NCBI GenBank assembly: GCA_027484125.1
Contig: JAIXUI010000128.1
Location: 1-37,888 of the forward strand
DNA: 37,888 nucleotides
Reading direction: 5' to 3'
DNA from: Bacteroidota bacterium
Lineage (GTDB): Bacteria > Bacteroidota > Bacteroidia > UBA7662 > JAIXUI01
Positions 7,569 through 17,166 of the stretch are shown here, piece by piece. Below the pieces are notes generated by a model, which searched no databases, had not been told where the DNA came from, and saw only the letters and a program-made list of their open reading frames with translations. The position numbers and the translations under genes are program-made. Position 1 is the stretch's first letter. Each line of letters opens with the position of its first letter.

Positions 7569-9539
7569 TTGGACTCACTAAATATTGTGAGAGAGCACGA
7601 TAAAATTCTCGACAAATTCCAACTCGCGGGTGTCTTAATTTCATTAGGAATTGTATTCGGAGACATTGGAACTTCACCCCTCTATGTGCTTAAAGCAGTA
7701 ATAGGTGGGCTCCCGATTAGCAAAGCATTCGTTTTAGGAGGATTAAGCTGCGTTTTCTGGACTTTAACTTTTCAGACTACCCTGAAATATGTAGTCTTCA
7801 CGCTCGAAGCCGATAACAAAGGGGAAGGAGGTATCTTCTCTTTATATGCATTGGTTCGAAAGAAGTCTAAGCTCCTTATCATTCCAGCTATTATTGGAGG
7901 ATCTACCTTGCTCGCTGATGGCATCATCACTCCTCCTATTTCAGTGACCTCTGCAATTGAAGGGTTGCAGATAATATATCCCAAAATTGAGGTGGTGCCC
8001 ATTGTCTTGCTAATTATCACCGTTTTATTTGTTTTTCAGCAGTTTGGAACTAAAGTTATTGGGGGCTCTTTCGGTGTCATCATGTTCATTTGGTTTACCA
8101 TGCTGGCAATTTTGGGATTAACGAATATCCAAACAGCGCCTGAAGTTTTAAAAGCGCTGAATCCTGTATATGCATGGGATTTATTGACCCAACAACCGGG
8201 TGGTTTCTGGATTCTTGGAGCAGTCTTTCTATGTACTACCGGGGCCGAAGCTTTGTATTCTGATTTAGGCCATGTTGGAAGAACCAATATTCGCGTAAGT
8301 TGGGCATTTGTAAAAATTTGCTTGCTCCTTAATTATTTCGGTCAAGGGGCTTGGCTGTTAAGTCATGAGGGAAGTCTGTTGAATGGAAAAAATCCCTTCT
8401 TCTATATTATGCCTGAATGGTTTTTACCTTTCGGGATTACAATTGCAACTTTAGCTGCAGTTATTGCGAGTCAGGCCCTTATCTCGGGATCCTTTACGTT
8501 GGTCTCAGAAGCTATGCGCCTCAATTGCTGGCCCAAAATTTCAATTAACTACCCAACTGATAGCAAAGGACAACTTTACGTACCTAGTCTAAACTGGATT
8601 CTCTATGTGGGTTGTGTTTTGGTTGTGCTTCAGTTTAAAAAATCGGAAGCGATGGAAGCGGCTTACGGCTTGGCTATCACCTTAACCATGCTTATGACCT
8701 CCATTCTACTTGCTATTTATTTGAGAAGAGTCAGAATGAAAAAACGCTTCGTCTGGCCCATTATACTAATCTTTCTATCAATCGAAGTTTGCTTTCTGAT
8801 AGCCAATCTTCAAAAATTTGAGCACGGTGGATATTTCACCTTAGTTATTTCTGGAATTATCGTGTTGGTCATGTGGGTATGGTATAAAGCCAGAAAAGTG
8901 AAAAACAAATTCACAGAATTCGTTTCCATCGATAAGTATTTGACCATGCTTTCTGACTTGTGCGATGACACCACAGTTCCTAAATATGCCTCTCACTTAG
9001 TTTATTTGTCTAGTGCAGATCGTAAGGGCGAAATTGAAATGAAGATTATGTATTCAATCTTCAACAAACAGCCCAAACGAGCTGATATCTATTGGTTTGT
9101 ACATGTTGATGTTTTAGATGAACCCTATACCAAGGATTATGTAGTTAATGTATTAGTGCCGGATAAAGTCATCCGCATCGACTTCAAACTTGGATTCAGA
9201 GTAGAACCAAAAATCAATGTATTCGTACGGAAGGTAATCGAAGACTTGGTTAAAAATCAAGAAGTAGATGTGACTTCTCGTTACGAAAGTTTGAGAAAAC
9301 ACGGCATTGTCGGCGATTTCCGTTTTGTAGTAAACAAGCGCATTTTCACTTACGACAGCGAACTCAATTGGGATGAGCGTTTGATTATGAAAATGTATGC
9401 TGTCTTGGATAGTTTTAGTCTTTCTGAAGAGAAGGCTTTCTCACTGGATACGTCTAATGTAGCCATTGAAAAAGTGCCACTAACTCCAGTGAAAACTACT
9501 AATACAGGCTTAAAGCGAATTACGCAAGATTGTAATTGA
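7569..9539 (+). CDS. kup: KUP-family low-affinity potassium uptake transporter
   Basis: A 656-residue inner-membrane K+ transporter. The N-terminal core has about 12 hydrophobic segments, and the family signature GIVFGDIGTSPLYVLKA appears in the first one. GGxFsLYALVRKKSK and the loop LLADGIITPPISVTSAIEG are also typical of Kup. The C-terminal 200 residues are a soluble cytoplasmic domain. The start is forced: an in-frame TGA (the stop of the previous gene) lies eight codons upstream and no ATG precedes the first membrane segment, so initiation is at TTG 7569 or, less likely, GTG 7587. A bidirectional terminator follows. Confidence 0.96.
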   Translation: MDSLNIVREHDKILDKFQLAGVLISLGIVFGDIGTSPLYVLKAVIGGLPISKAFVLGGLSCVFWTLTFQTTLKYVVFTLEADNKGEGGIFSLYALVRKKSKLLIIPAIIGGSTLLADGIITPPISVTSAIEGLQIIYPKIEVVPIVLLIITVLFVFQQFGTKVIGGSFGVIMFIWFTMLAILGLTNIQTAPEVLKALNPVYAWDLLTQQPGGFWILGAVFLCTTGAEALYSDLGHVGRTNIRVSWAFVKICLLLNYFGQGAWLLSHEGSLLNGKNPFFYIMPEWFLPFGITIATLAAVIASQALISGSFTLVSEAMRLNCWPKISINYPTDSKGQLYVPSLNWILYVGCVLVVLQFKKSEAMEAAYGLAITLTMLMTSILLAIYLRRVRMKKRFVWPIILIFLSIEVCFLIANLQKFEHGGYFTLVISGIIVLVMWVWYKARKVKNKFTEFVSIDKYLTMLSDLCDDTTVPKYASHLVYLSSADRKGEIEMKIMYSIFNKQPKRADIYWFVHVDVLDEPYTKDYVVNVLVPDKVIRIDFKLGFRVEPKINVFVRKVIEDLVKNQEVDVTSRYESLRKHGIVGDFRFVVNKRIFTYDSELNWDERLIMKMYAVLDSFSLSEEKAFSLDTSNVAIEKVPLTPVKTTNTGLKRITQDCN

Positions 9540-9578
9540 TTCCTTAGTAACCTGAATTTCAGGTTGCTAAGGAATTTT
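9539..9578. terminator. Bidirectional terminator between kup and the lpx/OmpA operon
   Basis: A long stem (ATTCCTTAG, one G-T wobble, then AACCTGA, with complementary partners) folds with a tiny loop and is followed by TTTT. It begins at the last base of the kup stop and includes the stop of the convergent OmpA gene, so both transcription units share it. Confidence 0.8.
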
Positions 9579-11462
9579 ATTCAGCACTTTCAGAACGGTT
9601 CTTCTGTTCTTCGCTCTGCCTGATTCTGTTTCATTACGAGCAATAGGCGCTTGCGAACCATAGCCCATACATTTCAATCTTGAAGCGGGAATACCTCGCT
9701 GAACTAAGCCCATTTTTACTACTTCGGCCCGCTTTAATGAAAGTATTTTGTTGTCGTTTGCTTTGCCGACATTGTCCGTGTGGCCTGAAATCTCAAATGA
9801 CCATTCCTTATTTTCCTTCATCCAATCGGCTATAAAATCCAGTTCTGTCTCAGACTTTGGGTTTAAATGAAAGGAGGAGGTTTCAAAGAAAATATTGGTT
9901 AAGGTTAGAAATTTGCCGGGTTCTATTTTTTCTGGAACGATCAGCTTGGTATCTATGGATGAAGCTGTATCTGAAAGATTGATAGATATTGGCAAGAAAC
10001 CTGGAGCTTTTCCTAGTAAAGCATGTGGAGTTTTCACATCAAAAACCACAAGAATGGAGGAATCACTTGATTTAATCCATTGATCTGTAAGGTATTGGCC
10101 ATTATAAAGGTCAACCAATGACCATGAAAAAGAAGGAGTAGAAATAAGAGCGCCTTTTAATTGGACAAGGCTCATCGAAGGCACATTCCACTGACTATCA
10201 ATCCCTATTTCAAACAAATCTTCCCCTTTTCCGGGCTGAAAACGGTTAATAAATCCTCGGTTCCCTCTTGTGTTGATAGTGAAACCAGATTCATTAAAGG
10301 GACTATTTACATGAGCACCCAGATTTAAGGGTTCGGTCCATTTTTTCTTATTCGCTTCAAAATGAGCTACATATAAATCTAACATTCCGAAAGACTCTAC
10401 CCTTCCATTCGATGCAAAAAAGAGTGTCCTTCCATCAGAATGAAGAAAAGGACTTTTTTCGTCGCCCGGTGTATTCAGTTCTGATAGATTAACGGGAATT
10501 GACCATCTATCATCCATGAAATTAGATAGCCATAAATCACTCCCTCCCTTCCCTCCTTCTCGAGTTGAACTAAAAATCAGAACTTTGCCATCGAAGCTCA
10601 AGCAAGGCTGAGATTCCCAGGATGGTGAATTGATGGTATTTCCAAGATTTTTAGGTTCAGACCAAGTACCATCTTTTTGACGTATCGATTCATATAAATC
10701 ACATCTTCCTTTGCTGTCGGGGCGGTCACAAGCAGTGAAAATCAACATAGACCCATTGGCAGAAAAAGTATGAGCCCCAATACGAGAACCGGCCTCAGGA
10801 ATAACCACTTCTGATGTTTTCCAACTTTCTAAGCCAATGCGTTCAGCTAGCATCAGCTTTTCAATATTGCCAGAACGACGTGTAAACATTAGTTGATTTT
10901 CCAAAGGACTCATACAGGCTAAGCCTTCATCATCATTGGTATTGACTGATTCTGGAAAGCTAGTTAATGATTTCACCTGGTTGGTCCTTGGTTGAGCAGC
11001 AGCCCATTTAACTTGTTGGGTTCGTTTCACCCAGTTAGGGTCGGCAGCATAATCTTTAAACAGCTCTTCAAACTGACTGATTACAGCAACTGCTTCTTTG
11101 TATTGAGCAGATTCTGCAAGTTTTCGAACTAACTGTTGGTAAGGGCGTTTTTCTTTTGGAAACTTGACTATCAGCGCTTTAGCAGATAACAAAGCGGCCA
11201 AGCTATCGCCGGTTTCCCAGTATAAGTCAGATAAGGTAGCTTGTACAGGGTAGAAATCAGGGCATTTTTCAGCCAATAACTTTGTTGGTTCAAGGGCAGC
11301 AACCAACTGGTTGGCTCGAAGAAGAGGCTGTACTTCCTTCTCGTATCGTTGCTTACAATCTTGAGTAAATGCAGGGGTAGCCCAGCAAATAATGCTTGCA
11401 AGCAACCAGCCCTTTATCAGGGAATAAGGAGGTATTTGTGAGTTTGAAGCGACATGCTCCAT
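9567..11462 (-). CDS. OmpA-family protein with TPR, PD40 propeller and CRD-like domains (PorE-like architecture)
   Basis: A 631-residue envelope protein. A hydrophobic export segment lies at about 17-34. Then come TPR-like helices (38-130), WD40-like PD40 blades (about 165-410; repeated patterns such as PCLSFDGKVLIFSSTREGG and GGSDLWLS), a degenerate carboxypeptidase-regulatory-like beta domain (about 430-500), and a C-terminal OmpA peptidoglycan-binding domain (520-628) with HTDNVG (Asp563) and NRRT. This order is that of PorE, which ties the T9SS to peptidoglycan, but no proper lipobox is visible, so it could be a paralogue. Its ATG lies 46 nt inside the end of queE, and no alternative ATG exists before the mature domain. 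It is the last gene of the operon. Confidence 0.85.
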   Translation of the reverse strand: MEHVASNSQIPPYSLIKGWLLASIICWATPAFTQDCKQRYEKEVQPLLRANQLVAALEPTKLLAEKCPDFYPVQATLSDLYWETGDSLAALLSAKALIVKFPKEKRPYQQLVRKLAESAQYKEAVAVISQFEELFKDYAADPNWVKRTQQVKWAAAQPRTNQVKSLTSFPESVNTNDDEGLACMSPLENQLMFTRRSGNIEKLMLAERIGLESWKTSEVVIPEAGSRIGAHTFSANGSMLIFTACDRPDSKGRCDLYESIRQKDGTWSEPKNLGNTINSPSWESQPCLSFDGKVLIFSSTREGGKGGSDLWLSNFMDDRWSIPVNLSELNTPGDEKSPFLHSDGRTLFFASNGRVESFGMLDLYVAHFEANKKKWTEPLNLGAHVNSPFNESGFTINTRGNRGFINRFQPGKGEDLFEIGIDSQWNVPSMSLVQLKGALISTPSFSWSLVDLYNGQYLTDQWIKSSDSSILVVFDVKTPHALLGKAPGFLPISINLSDTASSIDTKLIVPEKIEPGKFLTLTNIFFETSSFHLNPKSETELDFIADWMKENKEWSFEISGHTDNVGKANDNKILSLKRAEVVKMGLVQRGIPASRLKCMGYGSQAPIARNETESGRAKNRRTVLKVLNKIP

Positions 11463-12025
11463 CGCGGGTTCGATTGGATTTTTTGAATAATCAGTGGAGT
11501 AACTATTTCTTTTTTATCCCACTCCGGTTGAAGATACAAACGGCAATCCGGTTTAATCCATTGTGTATGAGAATCAGCCCAACTAAGATCAGAAGGATGA
11601 TAGATTACTACCTTCAGTTCATTGGCAAGGGATAAAACATCAGGTAAAGGCTTTTTAAATTTTTTGGGTGAAACACAAATCCAGTCCCAAGTTCCCGATA
11701 AAGGATGTGCCGCAGAAGTTTCGAGCCATAGCTTTAATCCATGTTGATGAAAAAGCTCGCAAAGCGGGGCAAGATTATGCATCAAAGGTTCGCCGCCAGT
11801 TATCACAACGTTCGGAGCCTTTGAAGCTAAAACCCAATTGAGCATATCAAAAAGCGCCACTTGTGGATGAGCATCCAAACTCCAGCTTTCCTTGACATCG
11901 CACCAAACACAACCTACATCACAACCGCCAAGACGGATAAAATAAGCAGCTTCTCCGGTATGATAGCCTTCCCCTTGCAAGGTGTAAAAATGTTCCATCA
12001 CCGGATAAGTTAAAGTGGCACTCAT
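11417..12025 (-). CDS. queE: 7-carboxy-7-deazaguanine synthase QueE (radical SAM)
   Basis: Converts 6-carboxy-tetrahydropterin to 7-carboxy-7-deazaguanine in the queuosine/preQ0 pathway. At 202 residues it is within the family range. The radical-SAM cluster motif CDVGCVWC supplies Cys35, Cys39 and Cys42 (CX3CX2C), followed by the S-adenosylmethionine-binding VVITGGEPLM. The N-terminal YTLQGEGYHTGEAAYFIRLGG is characteristic of QueE. The start overlaps the stop of the ABC ATPase gene by ATGA, so translation is probably coupled. No other queuosine genes are in the window. A serine-alanine (ETSAAHP) replaces the usual ETSG, a mild variation. Confidence 0.94.
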   Translation of the reverse strand: MSATLTYPVMEHFYTLQGEGYHTGEAAYFIRLGGCDVGCVWCDVKESWSLDAHPQVALFDMLNWVLASKAPNVVITGGEPLMHNLAPLCELFHQHGLKLWLETSAAHPLSGTWDWICVSPKKFKKPLPDVLSLANELKVVIYHPSDLSWADSHTQWIKPDCRLYLQPEWDKKEIVTPLIIQKIQSNPRWSMSLQTHKYLLIP

Positions 12026-12636
12026 TTAAAAGCAGTTATATCGATTCGATGGTTGCAGATGCTGTATTCACGTTCTTGATTGCTGGCAATCAGAACTATT
12101 CTGTTGTTGGAGTAAAGATGGAGCATTTGAAAGTACCAAGCTTCACCGGCCTCATCCAAATTGCTTAAAGGTTCATCAAGCATAAGCACCTCAGAAACCG
12201 TAGTTAAGGCAGTCAAAAGTTTAACCCTTTGCTTCATGCCTGAAGAAAAGTGCCTAATAGGTTTATTTAATTCATTAGGTAAAAGCGCTTGTTCAGCAAA
12301 AGCCGACGCATCAGAAAGAAGCCCAGTTTTCACACTAAAATGAAAATCGAAAAACTCTCTAAGGGATAGCTCCTCCGGTAATTCCGTGTAAGGTGCAACC
12401 CAAGCGATGTGTTGATAAACGTTTTCAGGACTTACAGGATGATCATTAATTTCCAAGCGTACGATTCCTTCAGAAGGCGTTAGCTGGCCACTGATTAAGT
12501 GAAGCAGCGTTGACTTTCCACTTCCATTGTGGCCTAAAAGCGCATAACAATCTGGAGTAAACTGGTAGTTGATGCCACGAAAAATCCAGTCCCGATTGAA
12601 GCGTCTTCCGAGATTTTCTAAAGAAATTTTATTCAT
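12022..12636 (-). CDS. ABC transporter ATP-binding protein, orphan
   Basis: A 204-residue nucleotide-binding subunit: Walker A GHNGSGKST (35-43), signature SSGMKQR (131-137), Walker B LMLDEP (151-156) and a downstream SNLDEAG D-loop. It resembles the short CcmA/heme-exporter-like ATPases. No permease gene is adjacent, so the partner must be elsewhere. The ATG at 12636 is preferred to the TTG one codon earlier; it gives an 8-nt overlap with lpxA (ATGAATAA). The context inside a lipid A operon would suit an envelope substrate, but this is inference and the substrate is unknown. Confidence 0.88.
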   Translation of the reverse strand: MNKISLENLGRRFNRDWIFRGINYQFTPDCYALLGHNGSGKSTLLHLISGQLTPSEGIVRLEINDHPVSPENVYQHIAWVAPYTELPEELSLREFFDFHFSVKTGLLSDASAFAEQALLPNELNKPIRHFSSGMKQRVKLLTALTTVSEVLMLDEPLSNLDEAGEAWYFQMLHLYSNNRIVLIASNQEREYSICNHRIDITAFK

Positions 12637-13417
12637 CAAGGAAGGAATACCCCTTCATGATACCACGAGTAGATTCACGAATAAACCCGAGAATTTCATC
12701 TCTTTCAACGCTGGCTTTCATTTCTGTTTCAATAAACTCCAAGGCAGTATTGGTGTTGTGTTTACTAAGAAACAGAATTCGATAAATTTCTTGGATTTCG
12801 CTAATTTTTTCTGAGCTAAAGCCTCTTCTTCGTAATCCTATTGAATTAACTCCAGCATAAGAAAGTGGTTCACGAGCAGCTTTTACGAAAGGTGGCACAT
12901 CTTTACGGACTAAAGACCCTCCAGAAATCATGGAATGTTGTCCGATTTTCACAAATTGATGTACAGCGGAAACACCTCCGATAATTCCCCAGTCGCCAAT
13001 GACAACATGACCAGCTAGATTGACACTGTTGGCGAGGATACAATTATTGCCTATGAAGCAATCATGAGCTACGTGTACATAAGCCATAAGCAAGCAATTC
13101 GCACCAATAACGGTTTGCCAGCGATCTCTGGTACCGCGATTGATGGTAACACATTCTCTGATGATGGTATTATCGCCAATTACAGTTTGAGTTTCTTCTC
13201 CCTTGAACTTAAGGTCTTGCGGGATAGCTGAAATCACCGCTCCGGGGAAAATCTTACAATTTTTTCCAATTCTAGCACCCGGCATGATGGTGACATTGGA
13301 GCCAATCCAAGAGCCTTCTCCGATTTCAACGTCTTTGTGTATAGTAACAAAGGGCTCAATAACTACGTTATCGGCTATTTTGGCTTGTGGGTGAATGTAA
13401 GCGAGAGGCTGATTCAT
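12629..13417 (-). CDS. lpxA: Acyl-ACP--UDP-N-acetylglucosamine O-acyltransferase LpxA
   Basis: Catalyses the first step of lipid A synthesis in the cytoplasm. At 262 residues it is of usual length. Hexapeptide (left-handed beta-helix) repeats cover about 5-185, and the C-terminal helical part carries FSSEKISEIQEIYRILF, typical of LpxA. The catalytic histidine is His118 in HVAHD, aligned with Escherichia coli His125. The following GGVSAVHQF and DVPPFV motifs are also diagnostic. The start codon overlaps the lpxC-fabZ stop by one base (TAATG), indicating coupled translation. Confidence 0.97.
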   Translation of the reverse strand: MNQPLAYIHPQAKIADNVVIEPFVTIHKDVEIGEGSWIGSNVTIMPGARIGKNCKIFPGAVISAIPQDLKFKGEETQTVIGDNTIIRECVTINRGTRDRWQTVIGANCLLMAYVHVAHDCFIGNNCILANSVNLAGHVVIGDWGIIGGVSAVHQFVKIGQHSMISGGSLVRKDVPPFVKAAREPLSYAGVNSIGLRRRGFSSEKISEIQEIYRILFLSKHNTNTALEFIETEMKASVERDEILGFIRESTRGIMKGYSFLDE

Positions 13418-14814
13418 TACTTTACTTTTTTAACGAGTTGAGCCATTAATTCAGCTTCTACAACCAGTTTATCTCCCACATAGCCACAGCCTTTCATTTT
13501 ACAAATGCCACGTCTAATGGGTTCAGTGAGATCGAGACGGAATACCAAGGTATCTCCAGGGACTACTTTATCTTTGAATTTACAATTGTCGATTTTCAGA
13601 AAGTAAGTCCAGTAGTTGGAAGGTTCATCTTGTGCCATCAAGCAAAGAATCCCACCGGTTTGTGCCATGGCTTCTATTTGCAGCACACCCGGCATTACTG
13701 GGTTTCCTGGAAAATGGCCCATAAAAAAAGGCTCATTGAAGGTTACCGATTTAATCCCGATGATGTGATTGTCGCTCATTTCAACAATCTTGTCGACCAG
13801 CACAAATGGATAACGATGTGGTAAGATATTTTGGATATCACTTACATCATAAACCGGTTTCTGAGCTGGATTGTAGATTGGCACATCCAACTTGCTTTTA
13901 TGCTTTTTCATGACCTGACGAAGCATTTTTGCAAATTCTACATTGGATGAATGACCAGGCTTTGAAGCGAAAATATGCCCTTTGATGGGTTTACCCACCA
14001 AAGCCAAATCACCAATTACATCAAGAAGTTTATGGCGAGCAGGCTCATTTTGATGACGAAGTTCAACATTGTTTAAAATACCTTCTGAGCGCACTTGTAT
14101 GTTCTTCTTATGAAAAACCCCTGATAGCTTTTGGAGTTCATCCTCTGTAACGAGGCGGTCAACAACTACAATGGCATTGCTCAAGTCGCCACCTTTAATA
14201 AGGTTGTTATCAAGCAACATCTGGAGTTCATGAAGGAAGCAGAAAGTTCTACTTGAAGCAATCTGGTCTTTAAACTCATCTAGTTTTTGAATTGAAGCAT
14301 GCTGAGTGCCAAGAACTGGTGATTTATAATCAATCATAACCGTCACCCGATAGTCTTCGTAAGGGGTTGCGACGATTTCTACATCCTTCTTGGCGTCATA
14401 GAAACGAATAGTTTCAGGGATACGGAAATAATGACGTTCAGCATCTAACTCAACGGTTCCAACTGACTCGAGCGCTTCAATAAACTGGATAGAGCTTCCA
14501 TCTAAGATGGGAGGCTCAGAATCATTCAATTCTATGAGCACATTGTCGATACGAAGACCCACGAGCGCTGCTAAAGTATGTTCAACAGTTTGCACTTTAA
14601 CGCCATGAAGTTCAAGGGTAGTTCCCCTTGAAACATCTGTGACCAAATCAGCATCAGCTGGAATTTCTGGTTGGCCCTCGAGATCAACGCGCTTAAATTT
14701 ATAGCCAAAGTTGGCTGGAGCAGGTTGAAAAGTAAGGGTTACTTCCTTTCCGGTATGCAAGCCAACGCCTGAAATTGATACAGGTTTGGCGATAGTTGTC
14801 TGCTTTTCAATCAT
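13417..14814 (-). CDS. lpxC-fabZ: Bifunctional UDP-3-O-acyl-N-acetylglucosamine deacetylase / 3-hydroxyacyl-ACP dehydratase
   Basis: A fusion of two usually separate enzymes, 465 residues long. Residues 1-300 are LpxC, the committed zinc-dependent deacetylase of lipid A synthesis, with zinc ligands His79 (VEHT), His261 and Asp265 (HKLLD) and the catalytic-site His288 (PGHSS). Residues about 315-465 are FabZ, the hot-dog-fold dehydratase of fatty-acid synthesis, with catalytic His367 in [11 protein letters not shown] and Glu381 in QIEAMAQ. The fusion is characteristic of Bacteroidota and puts two enzymes drawing on the 3-hydroxyacyl-ACP pool in one chain. It overlaps lpxD by 8 nt. Confidence 0.97.
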   Translation of the reverse strand: MIEKQTTIAKPVSISGVGLHTGKEVTLTFQPAPANFGYKFKRVDLEGQPEIPADADLVTDVSRGTTLELHGVKVQTVEHTLAALVGLRIDNVLIELNDSEPPILDGSSIQFIEALESVGTVELDAERHYFRIPETIRFYDAKKDVEIVATPYEDYRVTVMIDYKSPVLGTQHASIQKLDEFKDQIASSRTFCFLHELQMLLDNNLIKGGDLSNAIVVVDRLVTEDELQKLSGVFHKKNIQVRSEGILNNVELRHQNEPARHKLLDVIGDLALVGKPIKGHIFASKPGHSSNVEFAKMLRQVMKKHKSKLDVPIYNPAQKPVYDVSDIQNILPHRYPFVLVDKIVEMSDNHIIGIKSVTFNEPFFMGHFPGNPVMPGVLQIEAMAQTGGILCLMAQDEPSNYWTYFLKIDNCKFKDKVVPGDTLVFRLDLTEPIRRGICKMKGCGYVGDKLVVEAELMAQLVKKVK

Positions 14815-15853
14815 TTTTTAGTGCTAGCAGTGATTTAAGTTGATCTTCCAGCAATCTTAATCGTTTCTCTACCTCTGGAAGATTGCGATTATGGTTAATC
14901 AATCTTAAGGAATCCATGTATTCAACGGCAGGCGAGCCGTTCCACTTTTTGTTAGGGGTTTTAATACTTTTATTGATGCCACTTTGAGCTCCGAATTGTG
15001 AGCCTGGGGCAATGTAGAGGTGTCCAACAAAACCTACTTGTCCACCAATGACGCATTGTTTGTCTATTTTCGTGCTACCAGAAATGCCGGTTTGACCAGC
15101 AATGACCGTGTTTTCTCCAATTTCGACATTGTGTGCGATATGAACCAAGTTGTCAATCTTCACACCTTTGTGAATCACCGTTGAGCCCATGGTGGCTCTG
15201 TCGATGGTGGAATTAGCACCTATATCAACATGATCACCAATGATTACGTTACCGTTTTGATTTATCTTCTGGAAAGTTCCGTCTTTCTGAGGAGCAAACC
15301 CAAAGCCGTCGGAGCCGATTACAGTTCCTGAATGAATATGACAATGAGCTCCAACGATGGTATCATGATAAAGGGTACAATTGGGGAACACTCTGGTGTT
15401 GTCCCCTATTTTGGAGCCTTTACCAATGAAGCAATTGGGGTAAATCTGGACATTATCACCGATTTCAACGTCATCTGCGATATAACTAAAGTTGCCAATG
15501 AAAACGTCTTTCCCAAGCTTGGCTTTTTGAGAAACAAAAGCCATAGGTTCAACCCCGGATACCTTGCTGTCAGATCCACTGAACATGTTTAAAAGCTTAG
15601 TAAAGCTGGTGTAGGCATCTTCAACTCTAACAAGGACGGAATGATAAGTTCCGGAAGCCTCAAAATCTTTAGAAACGATGAGGATTCCAGCCTTAGTGGT
15701 ATTCAGATAAACTGCATACTTAGGATTGGCGATAAAGCTCACAGATTCCTCGTCGGCTTCTTCTATTTTGGCCAATTTTCTAACGACAACGTCCGGATTA
15801 CCCTCCAGGAGACCGTCTAAACGCTCCGCCAGTTCCTTAGCAGTAAATTGCAT
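14807..15853 (-). CDS. lpxD: UDP-3-O-(3-hydroxyacyl)glucosamine N-acyltransferase LpxD
   Basis: Third lipid A step, N-acylation of the deacetylated glucosamine. 348 residues: an N-terminal uridine-binding LpxD domain (1-95, with SFIANPKY), hexapeptide beta-helix repeats (about 100-300) and a C-terminal helix with leucine/lysine heptads. The catalytic His241 sits in HIAHNVEIG, and the family loop GSDGFGFA is at about 180-187. It is preceded at 17 nt by the HD-domain gene and overlaps lpxC-fabZ by 8 nt. Confidence 0.97.
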   Translation of the reverse strand: MQFTAKELAERLDGLLEGNPDVVVRKLAKIEEADEESVSFIANPKYAVYLNTTKAGILIVSKDFEASGTYHSVLVRVEDAYTSFTKLLNMFSGSDSKVSGVEPMAFVSQKAKLGKDVFIGNFSYIADDVEIGDNVQIYPNCFIGKGSKIGDNTRVFPNCTLYHDTIVGAHCHIHSGTVIGSDGFGFAPQKDGTFQKINQNGNVIIGDHVDIGANSTIDRATMGSTVIHKGVKIDNLVHIAHNVEIGENTVIAGQTGISGSTKIDKQCVIGGQVGFVGHLYIAPGSQFGAQSGINKSIKTPNKKWNGSPAVEYMDSLRLINHNRNLPEVEKRLRLLEDQLKSLLALKND

Positions 15854-15870
15854 TATTGCTCTAAATTCAG

Positions 15871-17103
15871 TTAATCCGCAAACTTAGGTAGCTGAGCTAG
15901 TTTTTTGGGTGCATAGAGGCAATATTTTTTTTCCTCTTGTAACAAATAGCCCATATTCATCTGATTGGATAGCTCTTCAACATCAAAAATTCGCCCATCT
16001 CGCTTTAGAATTCCTATTTCACCTTTTTGGGGTTTATAGGTGGTATTGTCTAATCTTGACAATTGGTAGTAGTACTGCATATCTGAGTCGTTGATGCCGA
16101 ATTTCGACTTAATACTTTGCTGCAGGTTTAAAATATAGTCTGTGTTAAATGGCTGAAAAGACAAATGCACAACAGGTAACTGCCTGGTTAAAAGACTTTT
16201 GCATAAATCACTAAGTATGAAATCTTCATGATTTTGCCACTGTTTAATGGCAATCATGACGTCATCATCATCCAATTGTACAAATAAGCTGAGTGTTTCC
16301 TCTTCTAATCGAAGACTCTGCTCCATGAAATAGGCCAAAGGGCCAATAACAGGAACTTTGATACCGTTTTTGGTTAAATCAGCAGCCCGCTTTAAAATGA
16401 GCGTACTAAGTGTTTCAGCAGCGATAGCTGTTTTGTGCAAATAGACCTGCCAATACATTAATCTTCGTGCCACCAAAAACTTTTCTACGGAGTAAAGCCC
16501 CTTTTCTTGTATCACTAGCTCCTCCTGATGAACATCCATCATTTGAATGAGTCGATCCCAGCCTACAATGCCTTCACTAACCCCTGTGAAAAAACTATCT
16601 CTTGTTAGGTAATCTAAACGATCCAAATCCAATTGAGAGCTGACTAACTGGTGAAGAAACTTACGCGGATACCGGTCGTGAAAAATTTCTAAGGATAAGT
16701 TCAAAGCCCCATTGAAGCGTTCATTGAGGAGTTTCATTAAGGCAACGGAAACCAATTCATGAGGAGTATCCGGAATAAGCGTTGATTCTAAAGCATGTGA
16801 AAATGGACCATGTCCTATGTCATGAAGTAAAATAGCGACGCTTGAAGCTTCCCATTCTTCAGCGGAGATTTCAACCCCTTTGTTTCTCAAGCTACTTAAA
16901 GCAAGTTGCATGAGGTGATAAGCTCCCAAAGCATGTGCAAAGCGAGTATGAACCGCACCAGGATAAACCAGGTGAGTCATTCCCAACTGCTTGATTCGTC
17001 TTAAACGTTGAAATTCTGGAGTTTGTATCAAATCATAGATCAATTCAGATCCAATGGTGATAAACCCGTAAACGGGATCATTGATGACTTTTCGTTTATT
17101 CAA
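15871..17103 (-). CDS. HD-domain phosphohydrolase (dGTPase/SAMHD1-like)
   Basis: A 410-residue cytoplasmic HD enzyme. Metal ligands are visible: His57 (RFAHALG), His94-Asp95 (LLHDIGHGPFSHALE) and an aspartate in the LDLDRLDYLTRDS segment (159-169). This pattern is that of the YdjH/SAMHD1-like branch, whose members hydrolyse nucleotides; the substrate here is not known. Initiation must be at TTG 17103, because no in-frame ATG exists between the upstream stop and the conserved NDPVYGFI motif, and the TTG gives the family's usual MNK start. It heads the lpx operon, as in many Bacteroidota, and diverges from porX across 63 nt. Confidence 0.9.
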   Translation of the reverse strand: MNKRKVINDPVYGFITIGSELIYDLIQTPEFQRLRRIKQLGMTHLVYPGAVHTRFAHALGAYHLMQLALSSLRNKGVEISAEEWEASSVAILLHDIGHGPFSHALESTLIPDTPHELVSVALMKLLNERFNGALNLSLEIFHDRYPRKFLHQLVSSQLDLDRLDYLTRDSFFTGVSEGIVGWDRLIQMMDVHQEELVIQEKGLYSVEKFLVARRLMYWQVYLHKTAIAAETLSTLILKRAADLTKNGIKVPVIGPLAYFMEQSLRLEEETLSLFVQLDDDDVMIAIKQWQNHEDFILSDLCKSLLTRQLPVVHLSFQPFNTDYILNLQQSIKSKFGINDSDMQYYYQLSRLDNTTYKPQKGEIGILKRDGRIFDVEELSNQMNMGYLLQEEKKYCLYAPKKLAQLPKFAD

Positions 17104-17114
17104 AACTTGGTCGG

Positions 17115-17122
17115 TAATTTTG
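17115..17122 (+). promoter_or_regulatory. Candidate -7 promoter box for porX
   Basis: TAATTTTG exactly matches TAnnTTTG in the divergent 63-nt region, 44 nt before the porX ATG. A matching -33 element is not clear. Confidence 0.35.
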
Positions 17123-17166
17123 ATGCTTAAAGAGCGTTAACCCAAAACGCCTCCAAGATACAACCA

